From an uncultured Lachnospiraceae bacterium (GTDB taxonomy: Bacteria > Bacillota_A > Clostridia > Lachnospirales > Lachnospiraceae), in assembly GCA_949957035.1 (NCBI GenBank), contig CATLIP010000187.1, positions 1-5,011 of the forward strand: a stretch of DNA of 5,011 nt. Direction: 5' to 3'. Under the pieces are notes generated by a model that saw only the letters and a program-made list of their open reading frames with translations, made no database searches and was not told the origin of the DNA. Below, piece after piece: positions 1 through 4,317 of this stretch. The position numbers and the translations under genes are program-made. Within the stretch, counting starts at the first letter, position 1, and every line of letters starts with the position of its first letter.

Positions 1-73
1 AAAGGTCATCGTTCAGCACAAGTCCGTCCCAGAGATATTCAACCGGAAGCATCTTTAACTTTTTAGAGCTCAT
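1..73 (-). CDS. N-terminal fragment, possibly an HD-GYP-type c-di-GMP phosphodiesterase
   Basis: Only the first 24 codons are in the window; the gene runs off the left edge. The peptide contains LPVEYLWDGLVLNDDL, and the next codon starts with T. HD-GYP phosphodiesterases often open with a segment of the form 'LPVEELKPGMVLAEDIY', and the spacing of Leu-Pro, Gly-x-Val-Leu and Asp-Leu fits that pattern. The catalytic HD and GYP motifs would lie outside the window, so the function is inferred from a short N-terminal resemblance plus context. The start is well supported: a GGAGGA ribosome binding site sits 6 nt before the ATG. The gene begins 16 nt after the stop of the PilZ gene, so the two are almost certainly co-transcribed, which favours a c-di-GMP role. 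Another c-di-GMP or signalling protein cannot be excluded. Confidence 0.5.
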   Translation of the reverse strand, partial: MSSKKLKMLPVEYLWDGLVLNDDL

Positions 74-79
74 CTCTTG

Positions 80-85
80 TCCTCC
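80..85 (-). promoter_or_regulatory. Ribosome binding site (GGAGGA) of the gene starting at 73
   Basis: The plus strand reads tcctcc, so the minus-strand mRNA reads GGAGGA, 6 nt before the ATG at 73. It lies in the 16-nt gap after the PilZ stop codon and fixes the start of the truncated downstream gene. Confidence 0.75.
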
Positions 86-89
86 GCCC

Positions 90-659
90 TCAATCCTCTT
101 CAATCCTAATCCCACTGATTCGGCATCCGTATTCCTCAGTCAGCATATTGCTATTTTGTATCCTGACAATCTCGCAATTAACCTCTATAACATTTTCGTC
201 TGTCACGAGAGTCAGCGCAAAACTATCCCCGATGTGGAAACATCCCTCATCGGCCTGCATCAATACGCCGTTCGCACTCATGTTGATTGTCTGAATATGT
301 ATGGGTTTGCGCAGCTGTATCTGTCTGCCTCCAATAAATATCCCCTTGATTTCCCCGGACAATGCCACCGGATATCTTGTTCTTGCCCTGTCCTCTTTCT
401 CCTTGCTCCTGCCAAGGAATACCTCAACCTCATTCTCAACCACGGCTCCCCGTATCGTACCGCAAAATTCATAAAGGCAATCTTTTGCAAAAACAAAAGC
501 CGTAATCTTATAATATTTCTTAATCCTCAGACTGTCCGCCCTGATAATGACAGAATTCCTTACACTGTTGAACCGGATAATTCTCGTATCGGCAATGATT
601 TTACCATCCTCTGTATTTTTGATAAGTATTCTACGGTTTTTCATTGTACTGTCATTCAT
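90..659 (-). CDS. PilZ-domain protein, putative c-di-GMP receptor
   Basis: A 189-aa protein with a YcgR-like layout: an N-terminal beta-rich region (about residues 10-85) and a C-terminal PilZ domain (about 90-187). The two parts of the c-di-GMP signature are visible: RxxxR at R91-R95 (RARTRYPV) and the (D/N)xSxxG motif N126-M-S128-A-N-G131. In the family the arginines clamp the c-di-GMP bases and the NxSxxG strand completes the pocket, so ligand binding is likely retained. YcgR-type proteins act as effectors on flagella, exopolysaccharide or other surface functions; nothing here says which. No signal peptide or membrane helix is seen, so it is probably cytoplasmic. I chose the ATG at 659, with AAAGG 11 nt upstream; the ATG at 644 (residue 6) has no ribosome binding site. 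It lies 16 nt before a likely c-di-GMP turnover gene and downstream of sigF and a 57-aa gene. The PilZ call is firm; the output pathway is unknown. Confidence 0.88.
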   Translation of the reverse strand: MNDSTMKNRRILIKNTEDGKIIADTRIIRFNSVRNSVIIRADSLRIKKYYKITAFVFAKDCLYEFCGTIRGAVVENEVEVFLGRSKEKEDRARTRYPVALSGEIKGIFIGGRQIQLRKPIHIQTINMSANGVLMQADEGCFHIGDSFALTLVTDENVIEVNCEIVRIQNSNMLTEEYGCRISGIRIEED

Positions 660-700
660 CTGTCCCGTATCCTTTGATTTCTCAATCTAATCCCCATGCA

Positions 701-722
701 TACCGCAAGCTTGCTTGTGGTA
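701..722. repeat. Short inverted repeat in the gap before the PilZ gene
   Basis: Two 10-nt arms (taccgcaagc at 701-710 and gcttgtggta at 713-722) are complementary except for one G-T position, with a 2-nt centre. As plus-strand RNA it could fold with a G-U pair; as minus-strand transcript the same position is an A-C mismatch. No T-run follows on the minus strand, so it is not a convincing terminator. It could be a protein-binding dyad, an mRNA structure upstream of the PilZ gene, or chance. Confidence 0.35.
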
Positions 723-729
723 CTGCTTA

Positions 730-761
730 AATAGAAAATTGAAAATTTCTAATTTTTCAAT
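730..761 (-). terminator. Weak AT-rich hairpin at the end of the 57-aa gene
   Basis: Read on the minus strand, ATTGAAAA (761-754) and TTTTCAAT (745-738) can form an 8-bp stem with an 8-nt loop, followed by TTTCTATT. It overlaps the stop codon of the 57-aa gene. The stem has only two G-C pairs, so it would be a weak or partial terminator; read-through into the PilZ gene is plausible. Confidence 0.25.
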
Positions 762-930
762 CTATGACTTCATACTGCAGCATTTCATACCGCAACCTTG
801 TCCCCTCCATAATCTCAGAAGGAAGCAACGCCCTCGCTACCAGTTTTGTTTCGTCACTCTCCACATCGGTTCTTTTCAGGTTCGCATAATCCCCGTCAAT
901 ACTGACTACCACATATTGAAATGTATTCAT
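757..930 (-). CDS. 57-aa protein of unknown function, loosely DUF3006-like
   Basis: A 57-residue protein beginning MNTFQYVVVSIDGDYANLKR and ending in MLQYEVID, with no signal peptide or membrane helix. The segments 'VVSIDGDYANL' and 'ALLPSEIMEGTRL' resemble the short beta-barrel family DUF3006, whose members read roughly 'VDRIEGDYAVLE...LLPEGVKEGDVL'. This is resemblance by eye, not an established family assignment. The frame is open further upstream to an ATG at 987, but I prefer 930: an AGGGGAGG ribosome binding site ends 5 nt before that ATG, and the resemblance to relatives begins there. It follows sigF by 97 nt on the same strand, so it may be read from the spoIIA transcript or from its own promoter. 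I see no convincing sigma-A, sigma-F or sigma-G promoter in the gap. I do not recognise a function. Confidence 0.7.
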   Translation of the reverse strand: MNTFQYVVVSIDGDYANLKRTDVESDETKLVARALLPSEIMEGTRLRYEMLQYEVID

Positions 931-935
931 CCCTG

Positions 936-943
936 CCTCCCCT
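936..943 (-). promoter_or_regulatory. Ribosome binding site (AGGGGAGG) deciding the start at 930
   Basis: The plus strand reads cctcccct, giving AGGGGAGG in the mRNA, 5 nt before the ATG at 930. It decides for this start over the in-frame ATG at 987, which lacks such a site. Confidence 0.75.
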
Positions 944-1027
944 TTCCGGATATATTGTATTTCATTTCCCTGTGTCCAAATTGTCACAATCGGATTGTTT
1001 TATAAATCTAAAGGATTTCTATTTATC

Positions 1028-1807
1028 TTACCATACTTCCTCTCTTAGTTGCAACAAAATACGTTTCTCCATACGGCTGACTTGCACTTGACTGATTCCC
1101 ATGAACTTTGCTACCTCCACCTGTGTCTTATCCTGGAAATACCGCATACGTATCAGTTCCCTCGCCTGCTCGTCCAATTTCCCCAAAAGCTGTTCAAGGA
1201 GCATATGGTTTAATACTTTTTCCTTCTCCGTATCTTCCCCGGCGCCTCCGCTGTTCGTCACTGTCTGCCCCACACTGGAAAAGTTTACGCCTCCGCTTCC
1301 GCTTACAATCTGGTCCACCAGGTAAATTTCATTCCCGTCGGACTGGTAAACAGACTTATAGATAGATTCTACTTCCACATTGGCGTCCATAGCCATCACG
1401 ATATCTTCCACGGAAAGCCCGGTAGCCTCGGACAGCTCCTGTAAAGTCGCTTCCCTGCCGTATTCCTGTGAAAGCCGGCCGGCAGCCTGTTTTACTTTCC
1501 ACCCGTTCTCCTTCAATGTACGGCTGACTTTAACCATGCCGTCATCCCGTAAGAAGCGTTTGATTTCCCCCTGTATCATTGGCACCGCATAGGTCGAAAA
1601 GCGCACGTCATAGCGTAAGTCAAACTTGTCTATCGCCTTCATCAACCCAATACACCCTATCTGGAACAAATCTTCCATATCGTACCCCCGTCCTGCAAAG
1701 CGCTTCACGATATGGCGCACCAGTCCGAGATTATCCTCTATCAGTCTCTCTCTTGCCTCTTTATCTCCTGCCTGTGATTGTTCAATTAATATGGCAGTCT
1801 CTTCCAT
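1028..1807 (-). CDS. sigF: RNA polymerase sigma-F factor (forespore-specific)
   Basis: A 259-aa group 3 sigma factor of the SigF/SigG/SigB type. Visible in order: region 2 (about residues 20-90) with DNLGLVRHIVKRF, DLFQIGCIGLMKAIDKFD and FSTYAVPMIQGEIKRFLRDDG, the near-invariant core of sporulation sigma factors; region 3 (about 95-160, WKVKQAAGRLSQEYG and a helix-turn-helix at LQELSEATGLSVEDI); region 4 (about 197-255) with LIRMRYFQDKTQVEVAKFMGISQVQVSRMEK, the -35-binding helix-turn-helix. Its position directly after spoIIAA-spoIIAB identifies it as SigF rather than SigG or SigB. SigF is held by SpoIIAB until SpoIIAA releases it in the forespore. The ATG is 3 nt past the spoIIAB TAG stop, in the same frame, with GAGG 8 nt upstream inside spoIIAB, so translation is probably coupled. 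Oddity: residues about 168-192 form a Gly/Ser-rich insert between regions 3 and 4. B. subtilis SigF is slightly shorter, at about 255 aa. Confidence 0.96.
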   Translation of the reverse strand: MEETAILIEQSQAGDKEARERLIEDNLGLVRHIVKRFAGRGYDMEDLFQIGCIGLMKAIDKFDLRYDVRFSTYAVPMIQGEIKRFLRDDGMVKVSRTLKENGWKVKQAAGRLSQEYGREATLQELSEATGLSVEDIVMAMDANVEVESIYKSVYQSDGNEIYLVDQIVSGSGGVNFSSVGQTVTNSGGAGEDTEKEKVLNHMLLEQLLGKLDEQARELIRMRYFQDKTQVEVAKFMGISQVQVSRMEKRILLQLREEVW

Positions 1808-1810
1808 CGG

Positions 1811-2299
1811 CTATTCCTCACTGTCTATCCATGAACTCAGCCCGATTTTCTTATACATCGTGACTAACGTTCCCCTGTCAGGCTCGGAATGCACCTCCAG
1901 GTTATCCATAAACGCTTCCATGAAAGCAAACCCCATACCTGAACGCTCAAGCTCCGGCCTGGATGTATAGAGAGGCTCCATAGCCATCTTGATATCTGCA
2001 ATGCCCACACCATGGTCCCCAACCTCCACTTTCAGCACATCACCAATCAACGTACAATTCATATGCACTTTATCATCCAGACTGTTGCGGTTTTCCTACC
2101 CATGGATAACCGCATTCGTCACGGCCTCGGAAATGGCTGTCTTCACATCCGCCAGCTCCTCCAGCGTCGGATTTAACGGTGTAATAAACGCCGCAACCGC
2201 CATCCTGGCAAAGGCTTCATTATCCGATACTGCCGCAAACTCAATCCGCATCTCATTTGTAATCCTTGATGTATCTTTCTTTTCTATGATTTCTATCAT
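1811..2299 (-). pseudogene. spoIIAB: Anti-sigma-F factor SpoIIAB, interrupted by an in-frame TAG at codon 68
   Basis: SpoIIAB is a GHKL-fold serine kinase that binds and inhibits SigF and phosphorylates SpoIIAA. The frame runs for 162 amino-acid positions plus stop, but codon 68 (2098-2096) is TAG. Before it: [22 protein letters not shown] (residues 17-38) and the N-box [10 protein letters not shown] (58-67, with Glu58 and Asn62). After it, in the same frame: ENRNSLDDKV, the G1 box DHGVGI, PLYTSRPELERSGMGF (ATP lid and G2 region) and FMDNLEVHSEPDRGT. The B. subtilis protein reads '...NAIIHGYE...', so TAG replaces Tyr exactly, with no shift of frame. The truncated 67-aa product would lack the nucleotide-binding G1/G2 boxes. 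Internal ATGs at 2068 and 2062 could allow reinitiation but have no clear ribosome binding site. AGGAGG 5 nt before the ATG at 2299 supports this start, which adds about a dozen residues over B. subtilis. The gene may be truly broken, or the stop may be an error. Confidence 0.9.
2096..2098 (-). other. spoIIAB: Premature in-frame amber codon within spoIIAB
   Basis: The plus strand reads cta, so the coding strand reads TAG, between GGG (Gly67) and GAA (Glu69). One substitution at plus-strand position 2096 (c to a or g) would give TAT or TAC, restoring the Tyr expected from SpoIIAB homologues. Confidence 0.93.
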
Positions 2300-2304
2300 T
2301 TTGC

Positions 2305-2310
2305 CCTCCT
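2305..2310 (-). promoter_or_regulatory. spoIIAB: Ribosome binding site (AGGAGG) of spoIIAB
   Basis: A perfect AGGAGG lies 5 nt before the ATG at 2299, in the 16-nt gap after the spoIIAA stop. It selects this ATG rather than the in-frame ATGs at 2401 (upstream, inside spoIIAA) or residue 17, where the B. subtilis-like core begins. Confidence 0.8.
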
Positions 2311-2315
2311 TCACA

Positions 2316-2627
2316 TTATGCCTTGTCCATAATCTCCACAATATTCTGCAGTCCCGACAACAGCAAAATCCTCCTGATTCTATGGTCCGTGTTAATGGCA
2401 TACACCTTGCCGCCGAAACAGGAAATTTTTTTATACCGTCCTAAGATAATCCCAATGCCGGAACTGTCCATAAAAGTTGTCTTCTCAAAATCAAAAACCA
2501 CATTTCCCACCTTCTTCGACAGAATATACCTGTCCGCTTTAGTACTTATGTCGACCGATTTGTGATGGTCTATTTCATCCGGCATTCTTATCATTAGATA
2601 GTTGTCAATCACTTTAAAATCATCCAT
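2316..2627 (-). CDS. spoIIAA: Anti-sigma-F factor antagonist SpoIIAA
   Basis: A 103-aa single STAS-domain protein, close to the 117 aa of B. subtilis SpoIIAA. Unphosphorylated SpoIIAA binds SpoIIAB and frees SigF; SpoIIAB phosphorylates it and SpoIIE dephosphorylates it in the forespore. Diagnostic motifs: PDEIDHHKS at residues 16-24 (homologues read 'GELDHHTA') and [15 protein letters not shown] at 52-66. Ser55 aligns with the phosphorylated Ser58 of B. subtilis, so the switch residue is present. I start at 2627, because AAAGGAG lies 10 nt upstream and homology begins there; an in-frame ATG at 2663 would add 12 unrelated residues. It is the first gene of the spoIIA operon, 16 nt before spoIIAB. 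A hairpin lies just upstream, so a promoter would be expected within or before 2628-2735; I could not identify a clear sigma-H promoter or 0A box there. Confidence 0.94.
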   Translation of the reverse strand: MDDFKVIDNYLMIRMPDEIDHHKSVDISTKADRYILSKKVGNVVFDFEKTTFMDSSGIGIILGRYKKISCFGGKVYAINTDHRIRRILLLSGLQNIVEIMDKA

Positions 2628-2637
2628 ATTATGTAAA

Positions 2638-2644
2638 CTCCTTT
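2638..2644 (-). promoter_or_regulatory. spoIIAA: Ribosome binding site (AAAGGAG) of spoIIAA
   Basis: AAAGGAG on the minus strand, 10 nt before the ATG at 2627. It supports this start against the upstream in-frame ATG at 2663. Confidence 0.7.
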
Positions 2645-2671
2645 CTTTAATCTGCCCTATCATCCGCCTCT

Positions 2672-2720
2672 ACACGAAGAGAAAGGACATGGCTTTTGCC
2701 ATGTCCTTTCTCTTCCGTGT
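2672..2720 (-). terminator. Long hairpin between the TPR gene and spoIIAA, probable terminator
   Basis: A perfect 18-bp stem (2676-2693 with 2698-2715) surrounds a 4-nt loop, and four more pairs (2672-2675 with 2717-2720) form after a one-base bulge. In the minus-strand transcript it begins 15 nt after the TPR stop codon; the descending arm is U/C-rich (CCTTTCTCTTC), but there is no clean U-run after the stem. On the plus strand a T-rich stretch follows, so it may act both ways. It most likely ends the folC-TPR transcript and insulates spoIIA. Confidence 0.65.
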
Positions 2721-2735
2721 CTCTATATTTTATCT

Positions 2736-4154
2736 TTACTGTGCATTCTCCATCTCTTCCAGAAATGTCACGGATTTACGCGCCTTCTCCGTCCCCGGGA
2801 ACAACTCAATTACCTGCCTGTAAGCCTCTTTCGCCTTAGCCTGCTCTCCTGCATATTTATAGGAATTGGCAAGATTGTAGAGCGCGTCACCGTTGTTGGC
2901 GTCATACTTGTACGCCTTCTCCAAGTTCGCAATTGCATCCGCATAATTCTCCTGCCTGTAAGCCTCATACCCATCGTCATAATATGACTTGGCGATATCG
3001 GGGCCAAGCAATGCAAGCAATGTATTGTACAAATTCTCGAATGCTTCCGAATTGTTCGTCTCACCTTCTGCATTCTGTGTTTCGATTTCTTCCAAATAAT
3101 CCGCCACCACGGTGACTTCCTCAGGATTGGTCAAATATGCGCCTGCCGCCTTCATCAGGCTGTCCACCGAACGCAGTGTGCCGTCTGTTCCTAAATATGC
3201 CTCCAAATCCTGTTGCAGATTATTATTGCTCTCCGTCAATTGCTCTACCTGGAGCTGCAGCTCATCTATTGTGGCCGTCTTTGCATCGGACTGTTCACTG
3301 ACCTTGCGCAAATTCTCATCCACGCTTGCCTTCGCCGTCTGAATCCTGGCAGGCAGTATGAGGAATACGGCAATCGCCACACCTATCAGCATACCAAGGC
3401 CCAGATTAAGCAGTGATGTGACCCCTTTGCCCTCCTTCATATTCACGGGCTGTATGATTGTCTCATTGCCGCTCTGATACTTGACAATGTCTTCTGATTT
3501 ATGCTTCTTCTTCGACGGATTCTTGACACCATCCTCAGGCATAAGCATCTCGTCTACTTCTTTCAGATACCGTAACGTCGCTATATTGTTCGTATCTATC
3601 TCAATACACTTGGTCAGTTCCCTCTTGGCTTTCTCCCATTCTTCATTATTGATAAAAAGAAGTGCCAGAAGCTGGTGCGCCCTGATAAACCTGGGATTTA
3701 AGGACAACACCTTCCTAAGCTGTATCACCGCCAAATCCAGACTGTCCTGGTTGCAGTAGGTAAGCGCCTGGTTGTATTTCTTGATTGTCTGATTGATGGC
3801 ATCCAGACGGTTTTGGTTCGTCTGAATCATATCAATATAATCATCCGCTATATTTTTCTTCGGGCGCAGGTTCTTACTGATTACCCACTCGCTCAGGGCC
3901 GCCACTACCTCGCCGGTCTCAAAATATACAAGCCCCAGTAAATTCCTCGCCTCCACATTATTCTTATTAAACTTCAGACTCTGCCGCAAACTGGTAATCG
4001 CACCTGTTAAATCCCTGACATTGGCCCGCTCCAATCCTTCATTATAAAAGCGGTTGGATATATACATAATCTTCTTATATAGGGCTACATCGGCACCACA
4101 GCTCGTGCAAAAATCATGTTCGGACAAATTACATCCACACTGATAACAAATCAT
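2736..4154 (-). CDS. Membrane-anchored TPR protein with an N-terminal zinc ribbon
   Basis: A 472-aa protein with a clear layout. Residues 3-19 hold a zinc ribbon (C3-x2-C6 and C16-x2-C19). About 34-101 and 124-191 are TPR-type helical repeats, with consensus-like stretches such as ARNLLGLVYFETGEVVAAL and AHQLLALLFINNEEWEKA. About 210-245 is a lysine-rich linker. About 248-267 is a single transmembrane helix (LLNLGLGMLIGVAIAVFLIL). About 270-320 is a probable coiled coil rich in Gln, Glu and Asn. About 390-457 holds two more TPRs (DGYEAYRQENYADAIANLEK; ALYNLANSYKYAGEQAKAKE). The positive charges before the helix suggest N-inside, C-outside topology, placing TPRs on both sides of the membrane. 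TPRs bind proteins or peptides, so a scaffolding role is likely, but I recognise no specific function. The start is fixed by the zinc ribbon; AGGGG lies 10 nt upstream. It follows the 49-aa gene by 13 nt and so belongs to the folC transcript. A hairpin follows it. Confidence 0.92.
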   Translation of the reverse strand: MICYQCGCNLSEHDFCTSCGADVALYKKIMYISNRFYNEGLERANVRDLTGAITSLRQSLKFNKNNVEARNLLGLVYFETGEVVAALSEWVISKNLRPKKNIADDYIDMIQTNQNRLDAINQTIKKYNQALTYCNQDSLDLAVIQLRKVLSLNPRFIRAHQLLALLFINNEEWEKAKRELTKCIEIDTNNIATLRYLKEVDEMLMPEDGVKNPSKKKHKSEDIVKYQSGNETIIQPVNMKEGKGVTSLLNLGLGMLIGVAIAVFLILPARIQTAKASVDENLRKVSEQSDAKTATIDELQLQVEQLTESNNNLQQDLEAYLGTDGTLRSVDSLMKAAGAYLTNPEEVTVVADYLEEIETQNAEGETNNSEAFENLYNTLLALLGPDIAKSYYDDGYEAYRQENYADAIANLEKAYKYDANNGDALYNLANSYKYAGEQAKAKEAYRQVIELFPGTEKARKSVTFLEEMENAQ

Positions 4155-4167
4155 CTATGCCAAACCC

Positions 4168-4317
4168 CTATTCTTCGTCCGTCTTCTTCGATTCCTTGAC
4201 AATCTTGACCATCAAATCGGCCATATCCGTCAAATCCTGGTTATAAATTGCTTCCTCCGCATCCTCAACCTCCAGGCTAGGATGGAACTTTTTCAACTCT
4301 TCTTCAAAATTAATCAT
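4168..4317 (-). CDS. Small acidic protein of 49 aa, unknown function
   Basis: This 49-codon frame starts MINFEEELKKFHPSLEVEDA and ends KESKKTDEE before a TAG stop. It is strongly acidic and mostly predicted helix, with no membrane segment or cysteine. Evidence that it is real: a perfect AGGAGG 7 nt before the ATG; an 8-nt overlap with the end of folC, typical of translational coupling; and a 13-nt gap to the TPR gene, so it fills the space between two genes exactly. I recall similar small frames after folC in Lachnospiraceae, but cannot check that here. It could be a partner of the neighbouring membrane TPR protein or of FolC; nothing in the sequence decides this. Confidence 0.8.
   Translation of the reverse strand: MINFEEELKKFHPSLEVEDAEEAIYNQDLTDMADLMVKIVKESKKTDEE

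Noticed and set aside
156..677. Plus-strand frame of 173 codons opposite the PilZ gene
   Set aside because: It is antisense to a recognised PilZ domain, has no ribosome binding site, and its composition is that of a reverse shadow.
945..990. Possible sigma-A promoter (TTGGAC ... TACAAT) before the 57-aa gene
   Set aside because: The -35 matches at only three positions and the spacer is about 14 nt, so it is not a supportable promoter.
1811..2068. A separate 85-aa gene between spoIIAB and sigF
   Set aside because: It is the C-terminal part of SpoIIAB (G1 and G2 boxes) in the same frame as the N-terminal part, split only by the TAG at 2096-2098. There is no ribosome binding site at its ATG.
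2096..2098. Genome-wide TAG recoding as explanation of the spoIIAB stop
   Set aside because: TAG also ends the 49-aa gene and spoIIAB itself at places that fit normal termination, so TAG appears to be an ordinary stop here. A local mutation or error is simpler.
1989..2444. Plus-strand frame of 151 codons opposite spoIIAB/spoIIAA
   Set aside because: It is a shadow of conserved sporulation genes on the other strand, with no recognisable domain or ribosome binding site.
2515..2521. Spo0A-box core (TGTCGAA on the minus strand)
   Set aside because: It lies inside the spoIIAA coding sequence, encoding Leu-Ser-Lys, downstream of the start. A 7-mer is expected about once by chance in a window this size.
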